A DNA stretch of 33,336 nucleotides from Russula earlei. Taxonomy: Eukaryota > Basidiomycota > Agaricomycetes > Russulales > Russulaceae. The stretch is from positions 1-33,336 of the forward strand of contig JAGFNK010000567.1 in NCBI GenBank assembly GCA_025769875.1, given 5' to 3'. Position 1 is the stretch's first letter; every line of letters starts with the position of its first letter. Positions 18,455-28,396 of this stretch are shown piece after piece. A program made the position numbers and the translations under genes. The notes beneath the pieces were generated by a model. It ran no database searches and had not been told where the DNA came from. It was given only the letters and a program-made list of their open reading frames with translations.

Positions 18455-20683
18455 CTACTCAGCCGCCCTCGCATTGCTCTCTGTAAACACCTTGAGCCAT
18501 CCATCCCCCATCTCTGACCTCAGCGCCTCAATCCGTGCCCGGAACGCATCCGCCTCCTTGATCTCTTTCTCCATCCCTTTATCTAACCCCCCCGTAGGTG
18601 TCTCAAACGCCGACGCAGCAGCACGCCCTCGCCGTGCTGCAGACCGTCGCCCAGACACTCTCACGCTCATCGTTACTTCGGCAGGTGAGCGAGAGAGCAC
18701 AGGAGACGGCCCATCCTCTGATTCTGTCATGGCTGACACGGGCGCCGACTCGGTCTGCGAGCGCCGATGCTTGTATGGCACGCTCACAACGTCGAGCGGC
18801 GGCCGGGACACCACTGACCGCGACGCCGTGCTGTCCACAGGAGACAACGGTGTCGGTTTGGGCGCAGGTCTAGGCTCAAGGTAAGCTGACGGCGCCGTCG
18901 GTTCCTCAAGCGGAGACGTCGCCGACATCGTGGGAGCTCTGGAGTGCTCCTCGTGTGACTCTGAACCTGTAAGACACGAATGGCCGACATTTCCCAAATC
19001 GGGATCAAGATCCACGATGCGCTTTGCCCGCCTTTTCCGGGCCTTTGCGCCCGTTGCCGAAAGGAGCGGTGATGGTTGGTGCGATGAGGAAGGCGAAAAC
19101 GCAGGGCTACTCGAGGGACTTGCACCATCCGACGCCGCTTGGGGCACAGCTATCGCCGCCGGTGCAACCCCGACAGGGACCACTGGTGGTGAATGAGCTT
19201 TTGACATCGGTCGAGTGGAACTCATTTGCTCTGGTGGGGTGGAGGTAAGGTTCATTTTCTCATAGTAACCCGCCTGCGTCCCATCCAGGAGTATCGTCTT
19301 GCCCTCTTTCCAGAAGAAATCAAAGCACTTGACACGAAAATCGCTTTCGATCTCCGTGAATGGGTTGCCTTCCACGCTGACCTCGGCAATGTTAGGTAAC
19401 AAAGCGAGGCGACCGACTTCTCCTGACTCCTCCAATTCGTTGTGCCTGATGTCTATGCGTTCCAATGCCATGAGGCGCTCAAGACCGCAGAGCGAATCAA
19501 GGCGATTATGAGAGAGATTGAGCGTAAGCACCTGACCCAGTTGCTTGTAAATCCCCTGGACGGTGTCTATCATGTTATCTGAGAGGTTGAGCAAGACGAG
19601 ATTGTAGAGGGATGATAAGCCGGGAGGAATAGAAACGAGTAAATTGGAGGATAGATCGATGTGAGTGAGAGAGGAGAGATGGAGCAGGGACTCGGTTGGA
19701 ATGAAGGTCAGTGAGTTGTCGCATAACGATAGAAATCTGAGGAATGCCCATTTGGATGATGGCAATTGGAGGGAGGTGGGCGATTCTGTAGGTGCGGAGG
19801 CGAGGGACGGATCATCACTTGTCGGTGCCACGACAATCTCCTCAATATCCTCCGCAATAGATTCCGGCAAAGACGTGTTAGGGAAAGAGGGCTGCCTGTG
19901 GGAGTCGTTCACTCTCGGGGTAGGCGTGGGCTGCCTGCGAGACGAATCATCCAACACTCCATCAATAAACAGACATGACACATCGTCGAGCCCGCTGCGT
20001 ATAACTGTGAGGCTCCGCAAACTTTCTGACAGCTTGTCCCAGCCAAGGAGCGTGCGCGGGTCGATATCGCGGCACTCCAAGCTTTGCAGATTGCGAAATA
20101 CATCTAGCGGTAACGCGTTCTCATTCGGAGGGTCACCTGCTATTTCTGCGATCCGCTTTGGTCCCGGAGCTCGTAAGGACAATGCCGGTATCTTGGTGAA
20201 GCTGCTAAAGATATACCTTAGATCCTCATCCACGCTTCGCGGTTCTGGACGTCTCCAAAGCCCCGCTCCTAATGAGAGCTTGGAAACCGAAGACAAAGAG
20301 GTACGGATAGAGGAAAGTGAGATGGTATCTGATGTATCCTCTCCGTGGTACACATCAACATAGTTCATGGGCCGCGATGGGCTGACCGCTCTTTCGTCAA
20401 GTGAGCCAACATTATAGCCAAGGGCTTCAAGGCGAGTGAGGATATAGAATAAGTGGTGGGTATCGATAACAAACATGAGGGGTTTAGGTCGGGTAGATTG
20501 GTGGGTGCCGTCCGAATTGAACCATTGCAGTGGGTTAAGCGTAAAGCTGGTGGGAGTAGTAGGTTGGCGGGGGTGGCGAGGAGGCCTACGTCTTTGGAAG
20601 GCAGCTTCTGCGAAACCGGCTTCGTTCTTCCGAATGAAAGAGGCAATGGTGCACAAATAGTCGTCCCCACGCTGGCTGTCCAT
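18455..20683 (-). CDS. Leucine-rich-repeat protein, large, unknown role
   Basis: This single uninterrupted exon encodes 742 residues from the Met at 20683. The frame stays open upstream to a Met at 20836, but that start would overlap the RAD23 start codon on the other strand. The extra 51 residues look like promoter sequence, while residues after MDSQRGDDYLCTIASFIRK read as structured protein, so I prefer 20683. Numbered from the longer start, about six LRRs span 361-495 (LRFLSLCDNSLTFIP, LTHIDLSSNLLVSIP, LVLLNLSDNMIDTV). They are capped by VEGNPFTEIESDFRVKCFDFFWKEG. A long Ser/Pro-rich tail with a basic KARKRRAKR patch and a charged C-terminal helix follows. The layout resembles LKB1-interacting-protein-like LRR proteins, but that is only a guess. 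It is unusual here in having no intron. Confidence 0.88.
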   Translation of the reverse strand: MDSQRGDDYLCTIASFIRKNEAGFAEAAFQRRRPPRHPRQPTTPTSFTLNPLQWFNSDGTHQSTRPKPLMFVIDTHHLFYILTRLEALGYNVGSLDERAVSPSRPMNYVDVYHGEDTSDTISLSSIRTSLSSVSKLSLGAGLWRRPEPRSVDEDLRYIFSSFTKIPALSLRAPGPKRIAEIAGDPPNENALPLDVFRNLQSLECRDIDPRTLLGWDKLSESLRSLTVIRSGLDDVSCLFIDGVLDDSSRRQPTPTPRVNDSHRQPSFPNTSLPESIAEDIEEIVVAPTSDDPSLASAPTESPTSLQLPSSKWAFLRFLSLCDNSLTFIPTESLLHLSSLTHIDLSSNLLVSIPPGLSSLYNLVLLNLSDNMIDTVQGIYKQLGQVLTLNLSHNRLDSLCGLERLMALERIDIRHNELEESGEVGRLALLPNIAEVSVEGNPFTEIESDFRVKCFDFFWKEGKTILLDGTQAGYYEKMNLTSTPPEQMSSTRPMSKAHSPPVVPVGVAPAAIAVPQAASDGASPSSSPAFSPSSSHQPSPLLSATGAKARKRRAKRIVDLDPDLGNVGHSCLTGSESHEEHSRAPTMSATSPLEEPTAPSAYLEPRPAPKPTPLSPVDSTASRSVVSRPPLDVVSVPYKHRRSQTESAPVSAMTESEDGPSPVLSRSPAEVTMSVRVSGRRSAARRGRAAASAFETPTGGLDKGMEKEIKEADAFRARIEALRSEMGDGWLKVFTESNARAAE

Positions 20684-20780
20684 GTGGTTGTGGTGAAGGC
20701 AGAAGGCACCCTGCTTGTCCTCCACCCACCAGTCAGTCGGATGACCGAGGATGACATAATCAGACCACTTGCTTGGGGGG

Positions 20781-20786
20781 ACGCGT
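20781..20786. promoter_or_regulatory. ACGCGT (MCB-like) box in the divergent promoter
   Basis: This palindromic ACGCGT lies 37 bp before the RAD23 start codon, inside the roughly 140-bp gap between RAD23 and the divergent LRR gene. In yeasts this box binds the MBF factor and drives G1/S expression, including DNA-repair genes. Use here is inferred from position only. Confidence 0.35.
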
Positions 20787-20822
20787 ACACTCTCAGCCCT
20801 CATCCTCGTACCATCAAGATCG

Positions 20823-22347
20823 ATGAAGATAACCATAAAGACATTACAACAAAAAGTCTTCTATGTCCGTTTTCATATCTTCTCCCCGTCCTTCCTATCT
20901 AACCATTCCCAATCCCAGGTCGAGGCTGATCCCACTGACACGGTTTCCGTCATAAAGGATAAGATTGAAGCCGAGCAGGGTCACCCTGTAGCATCTCAGA
21001 AGATCATTTTCTCAGGTATGTCGACCCGTTCATCACACAGCACTTAGCTTGGTCCTAATCAGAATCATCAAAGGCAAAGTCTTGTCAGATGACAAGACAA
21101 TTCAATCATGCGAGATCAAAGAGAAGGATTTCCTAGTCCTCATGGTGTCAAAGGTGCGTCCCGAATCGCTTGCTATAAGCAATTCATCGATCCCATCGCT
21201 AGCCCAAATCTACACCTGCCGCTTCGACAAGTGCAAGTGCAGCCCCTCCCGCCAGCGTACCGTCGCCACCCAAACCTGTGGAACCTACTTCAGAGGCTCC
21301 TGTTCCCGCTGCTCCCTCTGAGAAGACACCGGCTGCCGAGTCTTCGGCCACTCCTGCCTCCACCCCCTCTGCGACATCACCCGCCGAGGCACCGCCGTCG
21401 CAGGAACAAGTCCCTGCCCTTGGGACTTCATTTCTGAGTGGTGACGCCCTCCAGACTACCATCAGGAATATGGAAGAGATGGGCTTTCCCAGGGATCAGG
21501 TCATGCGCGCTCTACGTGCTAGCTATAACAATCCGGATCGAGCCGTCGAGTATCTGTTCAACGTGAGTATTAACGTGATGTGAACCAACCAGTCAGGGGC
21601 TGGCCTGACTTCTATTGCTATCAGGGCATCCCCGCTCACATAGAGGCAGAACTTAGCGCGCCTGCTGCTCCCCCTGCTCCACGGGTCCCAGCCCCGAACC
21701 CGCCCTCGGTCAACCCACTTGCATCTCCTCCCGCCGTCTCTCCTTCAGTAGTTGCACACCCTCAACCTTCTGGACCCCAGAATTTGTTCCAGGTGCGTGC
21801 TACCCTAATCATATCTTTGACGAATTGCCGTCTGAAAACTTCCGTTTGCCTCTAGCTGGCCCAGCAGCAGCAACAACCCACGACGCATTCCAACCTAGGT
21901 GCCCCTCCAGCTGCTCCTGGTCTGGATGCTCTGCGTGCGGACCCCCGATTCAATGCGATCCGGGAGCTCGTTGCCCAGAATCCCAACTTGCTACAGCCTG
22001 TAATCCAGCAGCTTGCCGCGAGCAATCCTCAGCTGGCTCAGTCTTTGGCCACCAACCCTGAATCGATTCTTGACCTCCTCAACGATCCTGGGGTTGGTGA
22101 GGAAGGGGACCCTATCCCACCAGGGGCTCATGTCATAAATGTCACACCTGAGGAGCGCGCGGCAATCGAGAGGGTACGTTTCTTTTTACAATCTACCGTT
22201 AGTACCGTCTAACTTGTGACATAGTTGGAGGCTCTTGGTTTTCCTCGACATGCTGTCATTGAGGCGTATTTTGCATGTGGAAAGAACGAAGAACTAGCAG
22301 CAAATTTTCTCTTCGAAGGCGGGTTTGAGGATGATCCTTTGCCGTAG
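20823..22347 (+). CDS. rad23: RAD23-type ubiquitin receptor / nucleotide-excision-repair protein
   Basis: Seven exons: 20823-20864, 20919-21015, 21074-21153, 21203-21562, 21625-21792, 21856-22173, 22225-22347. All are in frame with GT-AG introns and give 395 residues, normal for RAD23. Domains in order: ubiquitin-like (1-73; [37 protein letters not shown]), Ala/Pro-rich linker, UBA1 (about 153-193; [30 protein letters not shown]), second linker, XPC/Rad4-binding domain (about 272-325; [22 protein letters not shown]) and UBA2 (about 347-390; [29 protein letters not shown]). The family stabilises Rad4/XPC in nucleotide excision repair and shuttles ubiquitinated proteins to the proteasome. It is divergent from the LRR gene, and a second copy follows 242 bp downstream. 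Confidence 0.96.
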
Positions 22348-22589
22348 CAGTGATATTGCCGTCGTCTTTCGCGCTTGTATTTTCTTTTCCTTCCGCAGGG
22401 AGTGTGCGCGCGAAGTATGAATGTGTAGCCTCGTAATGTTATGTTATGTTCCTGTCATAGTAACTTCACAGCTGTGTGCCCTGCACTGCTTACATTTGTC
22501 GCCCAGAAACCAGTTGACGACTCGGTGTCACGCACCCTTGCTTTTTGCGGTGTCAGCGGTAAAGGCGAGCGCTCTTACTCCTGACTCCA

Positions 22590-24220
22590 ATGAAGCTGAC
22601 TATACGTCCACTGGGTAAAGGGAAAGCTGTCTTTCCGGTTCGTTCTTGTCCATGACCTAATAGCCCATCCGAAAATTTTCTTTCCAGGTTGAGGCTGAAC
22701 CATCTCACACGATTAGCGAGCTGAAGCGGAGGATCAGCGACGAACAAGGCTACCCCATCGAAAGCCAGAACATACTCAGCTCAGGTATCCCACTATTCCA
22801 CCGTCTGAAGTTACTGTATCTCTAAGCAGAGCGCATCATCGTCAAGGCAAATCCTTGCAAAATGACAAGACCCTTGGATCGTACAATGTCAAGGACGGGG
22901 GAACCCTGATACTCGTGGTGCGTTGACCGTCGTCACAGCCAAGCCATCCGTCAACGCATGGGATTGATACCAATCCGCAGCTCAAAAGCGCCCCTTCTAT
23001 CTCGGCAAGCGGCAGTTCTAGCAACAGCCCCCGCACAGCCTCCGTCATTCCCGTCAGTGCACCGCGGCCATCTACACTTGCGCACGCACCCGCACCAGTA
23101 TCGTTGAATAGCGGCTCAGCCTTTGGCGGATCCGGCTTGTCTTCGAATGCGGGGCCTCTGCAGGCCAATGTTGACAAGATAATGACCACGGGGATGGGCT
23201 TCAAGAAGGAGCAGGTCGAACTAGCCCTGCGCGCCAGCGACAACAATCCCGACCAAGCCTTCGAGCTCTTGTTAAGCGTAAGCTCACTTCAAACAAAATT
23301 TGATCACGGACCATGAATCCTGACTTTTCTTTCTCCTCCCTCCCCAGGGTGTCGCAGACGATCTAGGAGATGGATCTTTTTACCGCGCAGCCCCCTCGAG
23401 CCAGCCCCCGAATTTTCCGTCAAATTTGTCCAACTTTGCGCCTAGCGGTGCCTCCTCGACCCCAGGCTTCCCCCAGGGCCCATTCCAGGTGCGCGCCTTA
23501 TGATGTCTTTTGTGAGGACAGTTCCGTCTCACCATTTGCCTCACCTCCAGCCATCGCCGCAGCAGCCACAACCGCGGCGTGACCCAGGCTTTATGGGCGG
23601 TATAGGTGGATCAGATGCCCAGAGTGCCCTCGGCGGACTGGCCAGTATGGGGGGATTGGGTGCACTCAATAGGCATGGGAAGCATGCCAGGCTCTGGCAA
23701 TAGCGGCGGCGCCGTCCCCGAGATCGACCCTGCTCAAGTTCTGGCGATCCGGCGTATGGTCGCAGAGAACCCTGCGCTGACAGGGCCTTTAATCAAGCAT
23801 CTCATGGAAACGGACCCTGAAGGGGCAAAGGACCTATCCGTGGATGACCCGGATGGCATTCTTCGCTACTTTAGTCAACTGGGCGAGGATTATGCTACCG
23901 CACCCAGCGGACAAGGTGCGCGCCTCCGAGCTCCTGCTGCTCCAGTTCCTGGTCCTGGTCCAGCTCTGGTTCCCGTCACCTCTCGCCCTCCGCCTGGCAG
24001 CAACGATGTGACCCTTACGCCTGCGGAGGCTGCCTTTATTGAGAAGGCGAGTTTGTCTGATCCCATCTTGCCTGAGGCTGTGTCTTCTGACCCTGCTTCA
24101 AAACGTAGATGGAAGCCATAGGCTATCCCGCAGAATGTTGCGCTTCACGCGTTCCTTGCGAGCGGGAGGAACGAGGAGCAGGCGGAGAACCTCCTTAGGG
24201 CGTTCGTTGAGGATTCATAA
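22590..24220 (+). CDS. Diverged tandem RAD23-like paralogue, possibly damaged
   Basis: The same plan as the upstream gene is visible: ubiquitin-like domain (MKLTIRPLGKGKAVFP, then VEAEPSHTISELKRRIS, KSLQNDKTLGSY), UBA1 (MTTGMGFKKEQVELALRAS, NNPDQAFELLLS), XPC-binding-like segment (VLAIRRMVAENPALTGPLIKHL) and UBA2 (MEAIGYP, then NVALHAFLASGRNEEQAENLL). Exons: 22590-22637, 22688-22784, 22847-22917, 22981-23277, 23348-23488, 23551-23599, 23673-24046, 24109-24220. Introns 1-3 and the one before UBA2 sit at the same places and phases as in RAD23, and exon 2 is 97 nt in both. There are two problems. Near 23600-23672 either a 73-nt intron or a frameshift must be assumed. Near 24127-24131 an extra base breaks UBA2. 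The last intron starts with GC. It may be functional with altered UBA2, a pseudogene, or an assembly error. Confidence 0.8.
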
Positions 24221-24516
24221 TCCATCCCTGGATCTGCAGTGCGTAAGATGCTATGACTGACGGTACTGGTTCCGTCGTGTTTGTGTATTGGTGACAAATA
24301 TACCAGATCTGGGCCTGCGTTGACTTAGTAATGACCGAGTAAGCCGGTTTATCTAAAGGCAAAAAGGCAATATTAGTATTCTTGCTGGGCCGGCGGATTC
24401 TCTCACAGACAGACAAAGTTTGCATCACATCAAGAAAGAAGAAATGATTGGCATATCAGCATCTCCATGGTCCGAGTACATAAGACAGCGTCTATTGTCC
24501 CTTCAAGGAGTGACCC
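24221..24516 (+). promoter_or_regulatory. Intergenic region upstream of phospholipase B
   Basis: No gene is seen. It should hold the 3' end of the RAD23-like copy and the phospholipase promoter. TACATAAGAC about 40 bp before the start codon is a weak TATA-like candidate. Confidence 0.3.
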
Positions 24517-27421
24517 ATGCTCCTCCGTTTCCTATCCACCCTCGCCCTCGCCGGCGTGGTGCGTGCCCTAAACGGCTCTGTCACCGATTACGCCCCCCTC
24601 GTCAACCAACCATGTCCCGACCTCACGACGGACCCGCTCCTGCGCGTCTTCACGCCCAACAACCAGTCCTTGCACCCGCGCGAGGAGGCGTACGTCGGCG
24701 CCCGTCTGACCACCGTCATCCCCAACGAGTGGTACAACTGGGTCGGCGACGGCTCCTCCATCGGCTACAATCTCTCGACGTTCAACAACAGCTTCCCCAA
24801 GATCGGCATCGCCATCAGCGGCGGCGGGCATCGCGCGGCCCAGTTCGGCGCAGGCGTGCTGTCCGGGCTCGATGCGAGGAACGCCTCCGCCAAGGCGGCT
24901 GGCACCGGGGGGTTCTTGCAGGTCACGTCGTATGTGTCGGCGCTGTCAGGTACGTCGTCGGGTAATGAGATCCTTCGATGATGGGCGGTGTCTGCCTGCG
25001 TGCATGCACGCTTCATGGGTGTGCTGTTTGTACGATACGAGCGTGTTCGCTGACACGCCCCTCGCGCCCACGCAGGAGGCTCGTGGCTCACGGGATCGCT
25101 CTACATGAACGACTTTCCGACCATCCACGATCTCGTGTACGGTAACGGTGGCAACCTGGCCGGCTGGCTGCTCGACATCGCATTCGCCACTCCGGACGGC
25201 GATGATATCGCTTCGACGAACAATCAAGATTGGTTGGGAAGCATCCTCTGGAGCGTCTTTGCGAAGGGAGATACAGGAATGTAAGCGAATTTGTCGATCT
25301 CTATTCTACGGCGGCGGTTAGTGTGGTGAGCGGCTCGCCTGTGGGAGCCGATCGGTTGGCCTATAAAAAGCCAGAATTTCCATTTTCGGCGATGTGTCGG
25401 TGGCGCCAGGAGAGACTCAATCTCAATACCGGGGCGATACGTTCTCGATCTCTCAATTCGAATTAGGCTGACACTTTTTCCTCTTCCGATCCATCTCAGA
25501 GACACCTCATTAACCGATCCATGGGCACGCATAATATCCTATCATTTCTTGAACCAAACCAACCGCCAAAACTTCTTCACGAACGATTCCACCCACGGCG
25601 CGGGTCAGCGATGGTCCGACGTGCCGCTTATTCCCTCATGGCAGCAACAACTTGTACCGTTTCCTATTATCGAAGCAAACTCGCGGCCCGTCGGTTCAAA
25701 TTTGACGACGGCGCTTGATCCTTCAGCTGTAGTTTACGAGGTGAATTGAGTCGCTCATCTCAAGTGCAGCCTGAGCATTACTCACCTGTAACCCAGATGA
25801 CTCCCATGGAATTTGGCTCTTGGGACCCCGGTCTTTCTGCAATGATGAACATGTCCTATGCCGGGACACACTTGAACAACGGACAACCAGATAACGACAC
25901 TGCGTGTACCACGTACTTTGACCAAACGGGGTTCGTGCTAGGCACCAGCGCCAGCCTGTTCAATGTAAGCCCCCCGCATGACTCGTTCTCGGAGAGTCAG
26001 ATGACACGTGCCCGCCCACTAGCAACTTCTCGACTTTGCCCGCAATAAAATAGCCGGCTTCGACAGTAGTTCCGCAAAGAGCATTCTACTTCCTACTCAG
26101 CCGGCAGCTGAGTGATCTCCGTTCTCGCGCAGATGACGTAGCAAACTGGCCTAGCGTACGTTCCTTATGTTGTGCCGACTGTGGTCGAAGGGTGCGACTG
26201 ACGGCGATCTTTCTTCCGGCAGCCCTTCTTTAACCTCACCGCAAAAGCTAATTTTCAGGACTTGAACTCGAAGTGGCTAGAGCTCGTTGATGGGGCCTCA
26301 AATCAGGAGAACGTTCCTGTAGGCCAACTTTTTGTCAAGGCGCGAAGCATGGATGTTATCGTCGCCGTTGATGGTAGCGGAGATCTTCCAACTAGTTGGC
26401 CAAAGTGAGGCTCTCATCTCGTCTCTATCTTCTTGTCGAGCTCAAAGCCGCCTCCCGGTCTTAGTGGTACTGCTTTGCTCTTGGCAGATTCGAGAATAAC
26501 GACCCTGCTCCAGTCCTCTCATCAGACGTTCCCACCACTGCCTGGCAATGCCGCAGAATTTATTTCTACCGGCATGAACATGCGCCCCACCTTTTACGGC
26601 TGCTTCCCTACTCAGAATCCTCCTGAGTACCCCATCGTGATCTACTTCCCCAACTCGCCACCGCTCAATGGCGATAACCCTGTTGCCAAGTAATACAGAT
26701 TTCATCCCCTTGACCGCCAGTCGATTTTCGCTCATTCCATACCACCCTCCCCCTTTCACAGCACGGGTATATTCAAACTCCAATATACACCGAAACACAC
26801 CCAGGTTTTCCTCGACCAAGTTCACAACAACACAGTCGGCGGCTTCCTACCCAACACGAATGACCCTGATCCAGACTTTGGAAAGTGCTTGCAATGCATT
26901 GCCATCGATCGGGCGCGGTACCACGTCAACCCGCCCGTGCCACTCTCCACCATTTGCGCGGGATGCTTCCAGCAGTACTGCTTTGACCCCAACAATCTGA
27001 CGAGCGTCTCGGCGCTTCCGGGACGCAAGCTCGCCTTCGTCGACCCCGACCCGCAAGGGATCTCTGCCGTCACGGGTTTCCTCTCGAAGGGCAAGCTGGC
27101 CATAATACTCGGTTTCGTCGGCCTGGCGATCCTCATCGCCGCAATCTCCGCGTTCTTGTACGCCGTTCTCTTTGCATCCGCGCTGGGTCGATGTCCTTAC
27201 CAGACTGACGCTCGGTTTTCTTTTTTTTTTTGAATAGGATATGGAGAAAACGTCGGGCACGGGCACGGGATAACGCGTACCAAAAGGTGATGGAGCTCCA
27301 CGATGAGAGCGAGCCACCTTTCGTGCATCATAACACGTACCGCGACAGCTCGAGGTCGGAACCGTCGCCCGAGCTTGGACGCGTGCAAGACCCGCCGTAT
27401 GTTCCGGAGGAACATCGATGA
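24517..27421 (+). CDS. PLB: Phospholipase B / lysophospholipase with C-terminal membrane anchor
   Basis: Nine exons: 24517-24949, 25076-25280, 25500-25740, 25797-25964, 26023-26155, 26223-26404, 26465-26689, 26762-27157, 27238-27421. They give about 721 residues if one extra base in exon 5 (near 26080) is discounted. Seen: signal peptide MLLRFLSTLALAGVVRA, PLB N-terminus (CPDLTTDPLLR), oxyanion-hole SGGGHR (101-106), nucleophile motif ALSGGSW (142-148, Ser144), later MTPMEFGSWDPGL, FVLGTSASLFN, the acidic catalytic motif LVDGASNQENVP and the Cys-rich end. The family hydrolyses acyl ester bonds of phospholipids and lysophospholipids outside the cell or at the wall. One membrane span (KLAIILGFVGLAILIAAISA) and a basic cytoplasmic tail (WRKRRARARD) follow instead of a GPI signal. 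Exon 5 is 133 nt between phase-0 introns, so the frame is broken as read. Confidence 0.88.
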
Positions 27422-28396
27422 CGTGTCGGGCCGAGGCAAGGAGTGATACCAATTCCGATCCCCTTCCTTGCGCGAGGACCCTGGACCAATTTTTTTTTTT
27501 TTTTTTTGACTTGGATATCTATTGTCTTCTGTAGCGCATGTCTCGTTGTATTCACCTCCCGCATGGCAACTCATGTAAATATCTTGTCGTTTGACAGATC
27601 CTGTTCTCTTTCACGTACACCACAACGTCCACGCCCACAATTCTCTTCTGCATCAGTCGAATGCGTGCGCCAACGAGTGACCGAGTGCGTGGTGATGACG
27701 CATCGAGACTCGGCGCTCGGCAATCAACGCGCCAGTCCGCCGCACGAGTAGTCAGTTGATAAACGAGCTGTGTACCACGCAGTTGAGGAAAAAGGCAGGA
27801 GAGATTGCATCACGCGGTAAGCGACGAGATGCAAGACCATGAGATTTGATACGGAAGATAGGGGTTAGCCTTCTTGTTTTGCTTCTGTTCCCCGCCACGG
27901 TGCGGGGAGAGGGTGACAATCAGGAACGACTTGATCTCCGAGGATCGACCTCGGAGAATGTGCACTTCTATTAGAGTATCCTTGGTCCCGTTAATATGTA
28001 GGTATACTAGTGCTAGTACCGTCAGGGTTCAAATCCCTTTGCTAAAAGCAGTGTAGTATAATGATACAGACTTTCGGTCACCATGTCCACGGCGAGGTAC
28101 GACACGGTAGGCATCCAAAGTTACATGTAACGAGCGCAAATCGCTCTTCCATGTAAACGTTGAAAGGGAAGGAGGCATCGGGATGAGGATGCTGAGGGTA
28201 GCGCGAGTCAAGCGTCGCAGATTACCATCATCCTATCAGTCGCCGTGATGTCCACCCGGAGACGTGAAATCCCACCCACAGTCAAGAATGTCAGCCCAAC
28301 GCGACGGATTCGATCCAGATTTTTGACCGAACCATGAAAGACAAAAAGAATGGAAAGGGGACTATCAAAGACAAACAGTATACCGGGCGATAGTCG
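27422..28396. other. Intergenic region between convergent genes
   Basis: It lies between the stops of the phospholipase (+) and the membrane protein (-). It contains an 18-nt T run (27490-27507), a strong hairpin (27935-27957) and a T-arm-like string (28024-28038). No open frame here has family features or splice structure that I could support. Confidence 0.5.
27935..27957. repeat. 9-bp perfect hairpin
   Basis: TCTCCGAGG (27935-27943) and CCTCGGAGA (27949-27957) flank a 5-nt ATCGA loop. It could be a structured RNA or transcription-end signal between the two convergent genes, but no T run follows it directly. Confidence 0.5.

Noticed and set aside
20684..20836. Longer N-terminus of the LRR protein (start at 20836)
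   Set aside because: It would overlap the RAD23 start antisense and lacks protein-like character, so the Met at 20683 fits better.
28000..28070. tRNA gene suggested by GGGTTCAAATCCC
   Set aside because: The T arm is convincing, but no matching acceptor stem, D arm or anticodon arm could be found upstream at normal spacing on the plus strand.
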